Under the pieces are notes generated by a model, which was not told where the DNA came from, searched no databases, and saw nothing but the letters and a program-made list of their open reading frames with translations. Both the position numbers and the translations under genes were made by a program. Source: Chryseobacterium sp. FP211-J200 (GTDB lineage: Bacteria > Bacteroidota > Bacteroidia > Flavobacteriales > Weeksellaceae). Taken from it: 64,000 nucleotides of DNA. This document shows positions 16,297 through 24,949 of this stretch, piece by piece (positions within the stretch are counted from its first letter, which is position 1; every line of letters starts with the position of its first letter). The stretch is from contig NZ_LSHB01000056.1 in the NCBI RefSeq assembly GCF_001643375.1, positions 62,001 through 126,000 on the forward strand, read 5' to 3'.

Positions 16297-17259
16297 ATGA
16301 ATTTATTCGAGAGAACGGGTAAAATGGCGCTAGGAAGTAGATTGCGCCTATTGACAGCGAAATTCACCGATGATGCAGCGAAAATCTATGAATTGTATGG
16401 CGACGATTTTTCACCAAAATGGTTTCCCGTATTTTTTATTTTAGCAGAAGATGGCGAGAAAACCATTACTGAGATTGCAGACCAAATCTCGCATTCTCAA
16501 CCTTCTGTTACCAAAATCATTAAGGAAATGGCAACATCAGGATTGGTAGAAAACAACTTAGAATCCAAAGACAAGCGAAGAAACTTGGTAGACCTAACGG
16601 AAAAGGGAAAACAACTTTCCGAAAAAATGAAAGTCCAGTGCGCTGATATTGATCTCGCTGTCGAAGCAATGATCAACGAGGCCACGTACAATCTTTGGGA
16701 GGCCATCGCAGAATGGGAATTTTTATTGGAGCAAAAGTCATTACTGAAAAGAGTTCTAGACCAGAAGAAACTGCGTGAAAGCAAAAATGTAAAAATCGTT
16801 GACTACGAACCAAAATACCAATCTGCCTTCAAATCCCTGAATGAGGAGTGGATCTCCAACTATTTTGAGATGGAAGCGGCCGATTACAAAGCACTAGACA
16901 ATCCGCAGGAATACATTCTTGACAAAGGTGGCAAAATCCTGGTCGCACTTTACAACAATGAACCACTGGGAGTTTGTGCTCTCATAAAAATGGATGACCC
17001 GGATTATGACTTCGAAATGAGCAAAATGGCGGTTTCTCCAAAAGCGCAAGGCAAAAATATCGGCTGGCTGCTAGGACAAGCAATCATTAATAAAGCAAAA
17101 GAACTAAGCGCCTCAAAATTATATCTGGAAAGCAATACAATCCTGAAACCGGCCATCAATCTCTACTACAAAATGGGTTATGAAAAGATCGTTGGCCGTG
17201 CGACGCCTTATAAACGTTGTAATATCCAGATGGAATTGGATTTGTTACAATTAATTTAA
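16297..17259 (+). CDS. MarR transcriptional regulator fused to a GNAT acetyltransferase
   Basis: 320 residues. Residues 1-150 form a MarR winged-helix domain (ITEIADQISHSQPSVTKIIKEMATSGLVENNLESKDKRR is split over helix and wing). Residues about 163-320 form a GNAT domain with NVKIVDYEPKYQSAF, FEMSKMAVSPKAQGKNIG (acetyl-CoA loop), and NLYYKMGYEKIVG. Fusions of this kind are known in several bacteria. The regulator may sense a small molecule that the acetyltransferase modifies. The substrate is not known. The gene is single, with a palindrome at its promoter. Confidence 0.9.
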   Translation: MNLFERTGKMALGSRLRLLTAKFTDDAAKIYELYGDDFSPKWFPVFFILAEDGEKTITEIADQISHSQPSVTKIIKEMATSGLVENNLESKDKRRNLVDLTEKGKQLSEKMKVQCADIDLAVEAMINEATYNLWEAIAEWEFLLEQKSLLKRVLDQKKLRESKNVKIVDYEPKYQSAFKSLNEEWISNYFEMEAADYKALDNPQEYILDKGGKILVALYNNEPLGVCALIKMDDPDYDFEMSKMAVSPKAQGKNIGWLLGQAIINKAKELSASKLYLESNTILKPAINLYYKMGYEKIVGRATPYKRCNIQMELDLLQLI

Positions 17260-17278
17260 GGTACGATCAAAATTAAAA

Positions 17279-17300
17279 AACCTCCCATTGCTGAGAGGTT
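17279..17300 (-). terminator. Terminator for the 17309-17503 small gene
   Basis: Eight-bp stem AACCTCTC / GGGAGGTT (one G-U pair), 6-base loop, and TTTTTT on the minus strand. It also lies 19 bases after the MarR-GNAT stop. Confidence 0.55.
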
Positions 17301-17308
17301 GTTCAATT

Positions 17309-17503
17309 TTAAAGTTCTCTAAAAAACACACAACTCTTAGTAATTGTTGCTTTTAATCCATAATCAAAACTTCTATTCTTTGCCATTTGCAAAAAATCAG
17401 AATATTGAATTTCGAATTTTTCCTCGATCTCCTCTCTAGAAATCCCTCTGCATTCATTTTTTGAAATTACATTTAATACATAATTAAAAATAACTGTTTC
17501 CAT
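17309..17503 (-). CDS. Small hypothetical protein
   Basis: 64 residues, METVIFNYVLNVISKNECRG, with a helix-rich acidic middle (SREEIEEKFEIQYSDFLQMAKN). No family recognised. Support comes from the terminator with a minus-strand T-run only 9 bases after its stop and from the balanced amino-acid composition. I see no clear -7 box upstream, so it remains uncertain. Confidence 0.45.
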   Translation of the reverse strand: METVIFNYVLNVISKNECRGISREEIEEKFEIQYSDFLQMAKNRSFDYGLKATITKSCVFFREL

Positions 17504-17782
17504 CTGTGAAAAATTTTATCTTCTCTTGGCAGTATTACCAATTATCTCTAATATAATAAATTAGATTTAGAATTTAAAATTATTTTGCAAATTTTTTAAC
17601 ATATTCAAAGTTTGTTTTGAGCGAGAGCAATATATTTCACTTTTACAATGTACAATTATTTTTGGAATTATCTTTTTTACATAGATAATCTGATTTCAAT
17701 TCAGAAATTGCTTCTAATATTTTTTTGATAACGTATCTCATTATGTTGCATAAAATGAATATCGGGAAACACGCATAACAAA
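17504..17782. other. A+T-rich intergenic stretch, nothing recognised
   Basis: Between the small hypothetical gene and the tRNA terminator the sequence is very A+T-rich, without an open frame of credible composition or a repeated element. Confidence 0.5.
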
Positions 17783-17818
17783 AAACCCTAAATCATTGTC
17801 AATAATGAATTAGGGTTT
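17783..17818 (-). terminator. Terminator of tRNA-Cys
   Basis: Fifteen-bp stem with one mismatch, 17783-17797 pairing with 17804-17818 around a 6-base loop, and TTTTTT on the minus strand just below the tRNA. Confidence 0.75.
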
Positions 17819-17825
17819 ACCAGTG

Positions 17826-17896
17826 AGGTGCCTAGCGGATTCGAACCGCTGTAGATGGTGTTGCAGACCACTGCCTAGCCGCTCGGCCAAAGCACC
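17826..17896 (-). tRNA. tRNA-Cys (GCA)
   Basis: 71 nt. Acceptor stem GGTGCTT / AGGCACC (one G-U), D arm GCC-GAGCGGCTA-GGC, anticodon stem GTGGT / ACCAT around the loop CTGCAAC (anticodon GCA), and T arm AGCGG-TTCGAAT-CCGCT. Discriminator base U73 is a tRNA-Cys identity element. The CCA end is not encoded. Confidence 0.95.
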
Positions 17897-17910
17897 ATTT
17901 TGTTGGAGTG

Positions 17911-17940
17911 CAAATTTAATGAAATTTTTCTAATTTCAAA
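17911..17940 (-). promoter_or_regulatory. Promoter of tRNA-Cys
   Basis: On the minus strand TTTG (17937-17940), 18 bases, TAAATTTG (17911-17918): a full match to the Bacteroidetes consensus, 14 bases above the tRNA. Confidence 0.8.
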
Positions 17941-18014
17941 TTTTAAAGGCTCTTTATTTCAAAAAATTATTTCTAGCAGTGGTAAAATGTTGATTCATAG
18001 ACCAAACATCTCCT

Positions 18015-18107
18015 AGCCCTGATGGTAATGGAAATCCCACAGCAAGCGATAGGAAAGCAAGGCGCGAGGAATTGTAATGGACAGCAGGTTCCCGGCTCCA
18101 AAAAAAT
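18015..18107 (+). repeat. Intergenic repeat copy R3
   Basis: Begins TAGCCCTGATGG and ends GCAGGTTCCCGGCTCC. The ends match copy R4 (54168-54248, opposite strand), while the middle is divergent. It lies between tRNA-Cys and the ribB gene. Confidence 0.75.
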
Positions 18108-18166
18108 ATACAGGTTTTACATATCTTTAATCGATTATTACAATCCTTATTTAGGTTCTAAATAAG

Positions 18167-18174
18167 TATCTTTG
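18167..18174 (+). promoter_or_regulatory. -7 box for the RibB gene
   Basis: TATCTTTG, perfect. It covers a possible TTG start at 18172 and so places the true start at the ATG at 18193. Confidence 0.7.
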
Positions 18175-18192
18175 CAAAAAAATTTTACAACA

Positions 18193-19314
18193 ATGGATAA
18201 GATCCAACTTAATACGATAGCAGAAGCACTGGAAGATCTTAAAAACGGGAAAATGATCATCGTTGTAGATGATGAGGACCGTGAGAATGAAGGTGACCTT
18301 CTTGCTGCTGCAGAACTGACAACGACGGAGATGATCAACTTTATGACCATCCACGCAAGAGGCTTGATCTGTATGCCGCTGACCGAAAAAAGATGTGAAG
18401 AACTGGAACTTAATTCTATGGTGGCCAATTCTACGGATCCAAAAGAAACGGCATTTACCGTTTCTGTCGATCTGCTTGGAAAAGGTGCTACAACTGGAAT
18501 ATCTGCTGGTGACCGTGCCAAGACGATCTTGGCGATCATGGACGAGAACACCAAACCTGGCGACCTGATGAGACCTGGACACATCTTCCCGCTCCGTGCA
18601 AAAGAAGGTGGCGTTCTGAAAAGAGCCGGACATACAGAAGCTGCAATCGACCTAACAAGATTGGCCGGACTGAAAGAAGGCGGTGTGATCTGCGAGATCA
18701 TGAAGGATGACGGCGATATGGCAAGAATGCCAGACTTGCTGGAATTCGGACAGAAACACGGGCTGAAAGTGGTTTCCATAGAAGACCTGATCCATTACAG
18801 ATTGAGACAGGGCGACCTTGTGGAAAGAATCGAGGAGCGTGATATCAAAACACATTTCGGGGATTTCAAATTCTATGTTTTTGAGGAAAAACCAACGGAA
18901 CAAATACACTTTGCTTTGACGACAGGAAGTTGGACGCCAGACGAATCTGTTTTGGTAAGAGTTCAGTCTTCAAGTTCTTATTTTGATGTTTTGAGCAGAT
19001 TGTCAAATGGTGAGCATCCGTTGATGCAGCGTGTTGTAGACCTTATCAATAAAGAAGGAAAAGGCGCCGTGGTTTTCATTAATAATGTTTCAAACAAAGA
19101 GAATACACTCAGCAAACTTCAGCATTTCCTCAATTATCAGGACGGAACGAGCGAACTTCCGACAATCGCCCCAAACTTCCGCGATTATGGAATTGGAACG
19201 CAGATATTGAAAGATCTTGGAATCAACAAATTCAAAGTGATCACGCAGAATCCGAATATCAAACCAGTGATTTCTGGTTACGACGTTGAGGTGACGGAAA
19301 TGGTGGCGCTGTAA
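18193..19314 (+). CDS. ribB: 3,4-dihydroxy-2-butanone-4-phosphate synthase with degenerate GTP cyclohydrolase II domain
   Basis: 373 residues. Residues 1-205 are a complete RibB domain: VDDEDRENEGDL (25-36), FMTIHARGLICMPL, RPGHIFPLRAKEGGVLKRAGHTEAA. It converts ribulose 5-phosphate to the four-carbon unit of riboflavin. The second half (206-373) has the RibA fold (DYGIGTQILKDLGI, TQNPN) but lacks all three zinc cysteines and the surrounding GECLTGD-like sequence. Where they should be the protein reads VQSSSSYFDVLS. The GTP cyclohydrolase II half is therefore almost surely inactive, as in proteins described as RibBX. A separate intact RibA is encoded at 36951-37547. Confidence 0.92.
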   Translation: MDKIQLNTIAEALEDLKNGKMIIVVDDEDRENEGDLLAAAELTTTEMINFMTIHARGLICMPLTEKRCEELELNSMVANSTDPKETAFTVSVDLLGKGATTGISAGDRAKTILAIMDENTKPGDLMRPGHIFPLRAKEGGVLKRAGHTEAAIDLTRLAGLKEGGVICEIMKDDGDMARMPDLLEFGQKHGLKVVSIEDLIHYRLRQGDLVERIEERDIKTHFGDFKFYVFEEKPTEQIHFALTTGSWTPDESVLVRVQSSSSYFDVLSRLSNGEHPLMQRVVDLINKEGKGAVVFINNVSNKENTLSKLQHFLNYQDGTSELPTIAPNFRDYGIGTQILKDLGINKFKVITQNPNIKPVISGYDVEVTEMVAL

Positions 19315-19320
19315 ATTATT

Positions 19321-19436
19321 TGGGCAGCTATTTCCGTCTTCCGTTCCCAAACCTACGAAGTGGTTCGACGAAGTCAATCTTTTTTGCCTAAGCTTTCCCA
19401 GCCGCAAAAAAAGGATTTCCACTCAAGCCGGGCTGC
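19321..19436 (-). repeat. Intergenic repeat copy R2
   Basis: The reverse complement matches R1 (4141-4227) nearly base for base. About 27 extra bases containing CTTCGTCGAACCACTTCG are inserted after GCAAAAAAGATTG. It sits between convergent genes, just after ribB. Confidence 0.8.
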
Positions 19437-19468
19437 AAAGATTCAGCGTTTAAAAACTATAAAATAAA

Positions 19469-19498
19469 AAAAAGCTCCGAATAATTTCGGAGCTTTTT
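19469..19498 (-). terminator. Terminator of the M1 peptidase gene
   Basis: Perfect 13-bp stem AAAAAGCTCCGAA / TTCGGAGCTTTTT with a 4-base TAAT loop; T-tracts on both strands make it bidirectional. Confidence 0.85.
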
Positions 19499-19518
19499 GA
19501 TTGTAAAGTATCATCAAC

Positions 19519-21717
19519 TTATTCTTTATTGAATTTGAAAGCTTTTCCACCTTGCGTGAAATCAATACTTTTCTTGTCTTTGCTGAACGTGATGGAAACA
19601 TCTGCATCTTCGAAAGCGAATTTGTTCTGTCCCAAATATTCCAAAGCAAACTCCGGTTGACCCGTTGCCTGTCCGTACAATTGCCCTCCTTTTTCTGTGA
19701 AAGTCAGTTTCAATGGAACTTCTTTGGTGCTGAAGGTCCCGGCAAATTCTTTCATATTCACTTTCTCTACCGGCGCAGCTTGTGCAGAAGTCCAAACATT
19801 GTTTTTAGGATTCACATCCGGAACGCCAGAAGCTGGATCCAATTTCACATCCGTCACTTCTTTGGTAGAATTCACTTTGAAGGTCCATTCCGTGTTGCGT
19901 TTCCAAACCTCAACTGGTAATTTCACCACTTGCTTCGTTCCATCTTTGAAGGTCAATTCAACCGTAGTTGGCATAGGCAATTGGCCAAGATTCTCAACGG
20001 TGATCTGAGCACCGTTTTTGTAATCGCCATTGAAAGGTTTTACTGATTTTACAGCCTGATCCACTTTCCATTTGTTGATGAACCAACCTCTCCAGAACCA
20101 GTTCAGCTCTTCTCCGGAAACATTCTCCATCGTATGGAAGAAATCCCATGGTGTTGGATGTTTGAACGCCCATCTCGCCACATAAGTTTTGAAGGCTTTA
20201 TCAAACTTCTCAGGACCTAAGATCGTCTCTCTCAAAATCCCCAATCCCAAACCTGGTTTGAAGTAAGCCAGAACGCCGATGCTTCTTTCCTTCATATTAT
20301 CTGGACCTACCATGATCTGTTCGTAGCTGTCATTCAGTACAAATGAGCCCATTTTGCCAATGTTTTGCTTGTGGTAATATTCACCATTGTTGAAAGCTGC
20401 TGTAGAACCTTCATTGATAAAAGTATTGAAACCTTCGTCCATCCAAGCGAACAATCGCTCGTTGGAACCAACTATCATTGGGAACCAAGTGTGACCAAAT
20501 TCGTGATCGGTAACACCCCACAGACTTTCGCCTTTGGAACTCATATGACAGAAAACAATGCCCGGATATTCCATTCCACCTTCGTTTCCGGCAACATTGG
20601 TCGCTGCTGGATAAGGATATTCAAACCATTTCCCCGAGTAATGTTCGATGGAAGCTTTGGTATATTCCGTGGATCTTCCCCAAGCTTTTTCGCCGGCACT
20701 TTCTACCGGATAAGCAGAGATCGCCAAAGATTTTTTACCACTTGGCAAGTTGATTCTCGCTGCATCCAAAATAAAAGCGGCAGATGAAGCCCAAGCAAAA
20801 TCCCTTGCATTTTCTATTTTGAATTTCCAGGTTTTGGTGCCTGTTGCATTATTTTTTCCCAATTCAGATTCTGGACGGATCGCAACTGTTTTCTCACTGC
20901 TTCTCGCCTGATTCCAACGGTTGATCTCTTCTTTGGAATAAACTTCTTTTTCATTAAGCAATTCTCCAGATGCTACCACATATTGGTTGGCAGGAACGGT
21001 GATGTTTGCTGATAAAGTTCCGTATTCCAAATAAAACTCCGAAGCTCCTAGATACGGTGAAGTGTTCCATCCCAAAACGTCATCATAGACACACATTCTT
21101 GGGTACCATTGCGCCATTGTGAAAATCTTTCCGTTCTTCGTATCTTCGATTCCCATTCTGTCGGAACCATATTTTGGTGATAGGAAAGAATATTCTATTT
21201 TTAGTTTTGCAATACCGCCGTTCGCTTTCAGATCTTTTGGAAGATCGATTTGCATTCTGGTATCGGTAATGGTATATTTTACATCTTTACCATCGTATTT
21301 TACAGATTTGACCTTGTAACCACCATCAAACTCTTCGCCATGTGCGCCATTTCTACTTCCGGAAAGTGGCACCACTGCATTACCTCGTGAATCCTTTGCG
21401 AAAAGATTCTGATCCAGTTGCAACCAAAGAAATCCTAACTGATCGGGACTGTTGTTGGTATAAGTGATTTCTGCTGAACCTGTGATCTCATTTTTAGTTT
21501 CATCAAGACTCACATTCAGTTGATAATCCGCTGAATTCTGCCAATATTTGTGACCAGGTTGTCCGCTTGCAGAACGTGTCTCTGTTCCGGTCTGAGGATA
21601 GAACAAAGGCTTGAAAGCCTCGGTATAACTGTAGGCCGGCGTTTCCTGCGCATAGCTATTTGCTGTGAAAGCAAATATCGCAACCGCAGAAAGAAGTGTT
21701 GAAAGTTTGAAGTTCAT
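19519..21717 (-). CDS. Secreted M1 family metallopeptidase
   Basis: 732 residues with a signal peptide (1-23, ends SYAQ). The N-terminal beta domain (about 50-270) precedes the gluzincin catalytic domain. The zinc site is HEFGH (His405, Glu406, His409) with the third ligand Glu428 in MDEGFNTF, the exact HExxH-18-E spacing. The substrate-binding motif GxMEN of classical M1 enzymes appears here as GGMEYPG, which is usual for this Bacteroidetes group. A C-terminal extension (about 590-732) has two small beta segments. It is periplasmic or exported, and is likely an aminopeptidase for scavenged peptides. Confidence 0.88.
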   Translation of the reverse strand: MNFKLSTLLSAVAIFAFTANSYAQETPAYSYTEAFKPLFYPQTGTETRSASGQPGHKYWQNSADYQLNVSLDETKNEITGSAEITYTNNSPDQLGFLWLQLDQNLFAKDSRGNAVVPLSGSRNGAHGEEFDGGYKVKSVKYDGKDVKYTITDTRMQIDLPKDLKANGGIAKLKIEYSFLSPKYGSDRMGIEDTKNGKIFTMAQWYPRMCVYDDVLGWNTSPYLGASEFYLEYGTLSANITVPANQYVVASGELLNEKEVYSKEEINRWNQARSSEKTVAIRPESELGKNNATGTKTWKFKIENARDFAWASSAAFILDAARINLPSGKKSLAISAYPVESAGEKAWGRSTEYTKASIEHYSGKWFEYPYPAATNVAGNEGGMEYPGIVFCHMSSKGESLWGVTDHEFGHTWFPMIVGSNERLFAWMDEGFNTFINEGSTAAFNNGEYYHKQNIGKMGSFVLNDSYEQIMVGPDNMKERSIGVLAYFKPGLGLGILRETILGPEKFDKAFKTYVARWAFKHPTPWDFFHTMENVSGEELNWFWRGWFINKWKVDQAVKSVKPFNGDYKNGAQITVENLGQLPMPTTVELTFKDGTKQVVKLPVEVWKRNTEWTFKVNSTKEVTDVKLDPASGVPDVNPKNNVWTSAQAAPVEKVNMKEFAGTFSTKEVPLKLTFTEKGGQLYGQATGQPEFALEYLGQNKFAFEDADVSITFSKDKKSIDFTQGGKAFKFNKE

Positions 21718-21805
21718 TAATAGATAGATTTATTGTTAAAATAAAATTAGTCAATAAAATCCGGAACTTGTTACATCATTGGAATGAACTATCATTAAGT
21801 CCATA

Positions 21806-21849
21806 AAAAAAGCAAGCTTGCTATCGGGTGAAAGCAAGCTTGCTTTTTT
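21806..21849 (-). terminator. Strong terminator of the DECR-like gene
   Basis: Perfect 17-bp stem around a 10-base loop (21806-21822 with 21833-21849). Each arm contains the self-complementary GCAAGCTTGC. Confidence 0.85.
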
Positions 21850-21873
21850 AAATAGGTTGAAATTAATGAAACA

Positions 21874-22755
21874 TCAGTTACATTTTTTCGCTTTGATCAT
21901 CGCTTCCAGAGTATCCCACATCTCCTGCGGAATATCCTCCAGCATATTGAATTCTCCTGCACCCTGAAGCCACTCGCCACCATCGATGGTCACGACTTCA
22001 CCATTCACGAAAGATGAAAAATCAGAGACCAGATAAGCCGCAAGATTGGCCAATTCCTGATGCTCTCCTACTCTTTTGAGCGGATTTTTCTTCGCCAAAT
22101 CAAATTTATCTTTCATATCGCCAGGCAATAATCTGTCCCAAGCACCTTTTGTAGGGAAAGGTCCCGGCGCAATAGCATTGAAACGGATATTGTATTTGCC
22201 CCACTCTACAGCCAAACTTCTGGTCATTGCCAAAACACCAGCTTTAGCACAAGCGGAAGGCACCACATAAGCCGAACCTGTCCAGGCATAAGTGGTTACG
22301 ATATTCAGAACTGTTCCAGGCACTTTGTTATCAATCCAATGCTTCCCGACAGAAAGTGTACAGTTCTTTGTCCCCTTCAAAACAATATCAAGGATAGAAT
22401 CGAAGGCCGAATGTGTGAGTCTTTCTGTGGGCGAAATGAAGTTTCCGGCGGCGTTGTTCAAAAGAATATCAATCCTTCCGAATTCTTTCAACGCTGCTTC
22501 TTTCATTGCCTCTACTTCGTCCCAATTACGAACATCGCACGCTACGCAAAGCACTTTTCCGCCGGTTTCTTCTTCCAGTTCTTTGGCAGTTCCTTGAAGT
22601 TTTTCCAAGTTTCTAGAAGTAATGACGACTTTTGCGCCAAGTTGCAGAAAATATCTGGTCATTGCTTTTCCAAGTCCGCTGCCACCTCCTGTAACGATGG
22701 CAACTTTATCTTTCAGTGCGTCCTCGCGCAACATTGGTTGAGAATATAGGTTCAT
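21874..22755 (-). CDS. 2,4-dienoyl-CoA reductase-like short-chain dehydrogenase
   Basis: 293 residues. NADP-binding motif VTGGGSGLGKAM (about 21-32), NNAAGNF, and the active region TTYAWTGSAYVVPSACAKAG. The usual YxxxK is replaced by SACAK, with Tyr coming from the preceding loop. This is the arrangement known from mitochondrial DECR1, and the C-terminal half (RFNAIAPGPFPTKGA, FVNGEVVTIDGGEWL, GEFN) also follows DECR1. It should reduce 2,4-dienoyl-CoA during oxidation of unsaturated fatty acids. The gene is monocistronic. Confidence 0.88.
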   Translation of the reverse strand: MNLYSQPMLREDALKDKVAIVTGGGSGLGKAMTRYFLQLGAKVVITSRNLEKLQGTAKELEEETGGKVLCVACDVRNWDEVEAMKEAALKEFGRIDILLNNAAGNFISPTERLTHSAFDSILDIVLKGTKNCTLSVGKHWIDNKVPGTVLNIVTTYAWTGSAYVVPSACAKAGVLAMTRSLAVEWGKYNIRFNAIAPGPFPTKGAWDRLLPGDMKDKFDLAKKNPLKRVGEHQELANLAAYLVSDFSSFVNGEVVTIDGGEWLQGAGEFNMLEDIPQEMWDTLEAMIKAKKCN

Positions 22756-22951
22756 TAATTAAATGATTTTGAGATTAAAATTAAGATTAATTGTGTGCGT
22801 TGTAAAATTAGATTTTTATTTTGTATTGAAAATTAACAAAAGTTATGCACGAAATAAAACCGCAATATGAAAACACATCTCCACGATCTGGAAACAAACT
22901 CTATCTTTAAATCAAGGAACTTTGCATTACTAATTCAAATCAATATAATTA

Positions 22952-23863
22952 ATGCAGAAATCAATTCAATTCAAAAATAAAAACTGGGAAGTTGCAGCGT
23001 ACCTCAATTTACCCGAAAACTTCGACGAAAACTTAAAACAACGCGCCATCATTTGTGTGCACCCGGGAAGCAGCGTCAAGGAACAGACTGCTGGAGAATA
23101 TGCTAAAAAACTAGCACAAGAAGGATTTATAACACTTGCCTTCGATGCTTCTTTTCAAGGAGAAAGTGGTGGTGAACCAAGATTTCTGGAAGATCCGGCA
23201 ACCAGAGTCGAAGATATAAAATGTGCTGTGGATCATCTCACAACTTTAAAGTTCATCGATAATGAAAAAATAGGAGTTCTGGGAATTTGCGCTGGTGGAG
23301 GTTATGCAGCCAATGCAGCTTTGACGGAACGCAGAATAAAAGCCGTCGCCACAGTTTCGACCTCCAATTTTTGCAGAGCTTACAAAGAAAGTCTTGATCC
23401 AATCCAGATTCTGGAAGCCGTCGGAAAACAGCGCACAGCGGAAGCAAATGGCGCTGAACCAATAATTGTCAACTGGACTCCCAATTCTGTGGAAGAAGCC
23501 AAGGCACAAGGGATGGATGAGCTGGACCTTTTGGAATGTATCGATTATTACAGAACGCCTCGCGGAAATCATCCGAGGTCGTCTAATCAATTGCTGTTTA
23601 CAAGTTTTGGGAATAATGTCAATTTCGATGCTTTTCATCTAGCTGATCAACTACTGACGCAACCATTATTGGTCATCGTTGGGGACAAAGTTGGCGCTTT
23701 TGGTTCTTACAGAGATGGATTCGAACTTTATAACAAAGCCGCTTCAAAAAGTAAAAACATCCACGTTGTGAAAGACGCAAGTCATTATGACCTCTATGAC
23801 CATCCAAAAGCAACTTCTGAGGCTATGTCAGCATTAATTCTTTTCTTTAAAGAAAACCTATGA
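22952..23863 (+). CDS. Alpha/beta hydrolase, dienelactone-hydrolase-like
   Basis: 303 residues, no signal peptide. The alpha/beta-hydrolase core shows an oxyanion strand (AIICVHPGSSVKEQT) and a nucleophile elbow LGICAGGGYAANAAL, where the nucleophile is probably Cys (G-x-C-x-G as in dienelactone hydrolase). The acid lies near VIVGDKVGAF, and the catalytic His is in DASHYDLYDHP. The substrate is unknown. It opens a patch that holds two AraC genes and an SDR. Its own near-consensus -7 box is GAACTTTG at 22917-22924. Confidence 0.8.
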   Translation: MQKSIQFKNKNWEVAAYLNLPENFDENLKQRAIICVHPGSSVKEQTAGEYAKKLAQEGFITLAFDASFQGESGGEPRFLEDPATRVEDIKCAVDHLTTLKFIDNEKIGVLGICAGGGYAANAALTERRIKAVATVSTSNFCRAYKESLDPIQILEAVGKQRTAEANGAEPIIVNWTPNSVEEAKAQGMDELDLLECIDYYRTPRGNHPRSSNQLLFTSFGNNVNFDAFHLADQLLTQPLLVIVGDKVGAFGSYRDGFELYNKAASKSKNIHVVKDASHYDLYDHPKATSEAMSALILFFKENL

Positions 23864-23872
23864 TCTAATTAT

Positions 23873-23905
23873 AGGAAGGCAGGACAATACCAATTTTGCC
23901 TTCCT
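23873..23905 (+). terminator. Hairpin after the alpha/beta hydrolase
   Basis: Nine-bp stem AGGAAGGCA / TGCCTTCCT with a 15-base loop. It abuts the -7 box TATATTTG (23906-23913) of the next gene, so it could also be an operator. Confidence 0.5.
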
Positions 23906-23927
23906 TATATTTGTATCAATAAACCGA

Positions 23928-24838
23928 ATGAATAATACTAATTCCACATTAAAATTCCACCGTTTGCTGTCTTTGCCAGATCCTTTGCACCCGATGATAA
24001 GCATTATTAAGCTGGAAGACATTCGGTTCCAAAGCGATCCAGTTTTAGAGAAATTTTCCACTGATTTTTATAGCATTTCCTTAAAAAAAGAGGTCAAAGC
24101 GAAGATGAAATATGGCCAAAACCTATATGATTTTGATAAAGGCGTTCTGAGTTTTACAGTGCCGAAACAAATTCAAACCTTGGATTTGACTGATACCGAT
24201 TCCGAAAACAATGGTGCAGGAACTGGATTTGCTTTACTTTTCAATCCGCATTTTCTGGGCAAACATTCTGTTGCGACAAGCATCAAAAACTATGGTTTCT
24301 TCTCCTACTCCACTAATGAAGCCTTGCATCTTTCCGAAAAAGAGGAAAAGAACATTCTCGACATATTTCTAAAAATAGAACAGGAATATCAACATATTGA
24401 TAAGCACACACAGGAAATCATTGTCGCCCAAATTGATTTAATATAAGTTACTGCAATCGTTTTTATGAAAGGCAATTCATCACTCGAAAAGCGGCAAACA
24501 ATGACCTTTTAATCAAAATGGAAAATCTGCTGAACGACTATTTCAATGATGGGGAAAGTCTGAAAGAAGGCATTCCCGCTGTTGATCATTTTGCAAGCCA
24601 ACTCAATCTGTCACCGCATTATTTAAGTGATATGCTTCGGTCTTTAACTGGTCAAAGTACGCAGCAGCATATCCAGAATAAACTGATTGAAAAAGGCAAA
24701 GAATTCTTATCGACAACTGAGTTTTCTGTAGCGGAAATAGCTTATCAGTTAGGTTTTCAGTATCCACAATCATTCAATAAATTATTTAAAAAGAAAACCG
24801 AAATGTCGCCTTTGGAGTTTCGGAGATCTTTTCATTAA
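23928..24838 (+). pseudogene. AraC-family regulator broken by a one-base frameshift
   Basis: The 5' part (to the stop at 24444-24446) encodes 172 residues of an N-terminal sensor domain. The 3' part, in another frame (about 24443-24838), encodes the linker and a complete AraC helix-turn-helix domain. Aligned with the intact paralogue at 25837-26751, QIDLI and SYCNRFYERQFITRK match QIEVILTYCERFYQRQFITRK exactly if one base is restored in ATATAAG near 24444. Everything else is preserved, so the lesion is recent, or it may be a sequencing error. It has a perfect -7 box TATATTTG at 23906-23913. Confidence 0.88.
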
Positions 24839-24855
24839 GTAATATCAATTTGTAT

Positions 24856-24915
24856 TTCAGCTACAACGAACATTGATTCAGCTACATCCAGCTTTTAGAA
24901 TCTGACCAACTTTGC
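24856..24915 (+). promoter_or_regulatory. AraC-type direct-repeat operator and promoter of the SDR gene
   Basis: TTCAGCTACA occurs at 24856-24865 and 24877-24886, in direct orientation with starts 21 bases apart, two helical turns. It is followed by a -7-like CAACTTTG at 24908-24915. That layout is typical of AraC regulator sites just upstream of the promoter. Confidence 0.6.
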
Positions 24916-24949
24916 ATTGTAAAAATTAATCAATTAAAAACAATCAAAA

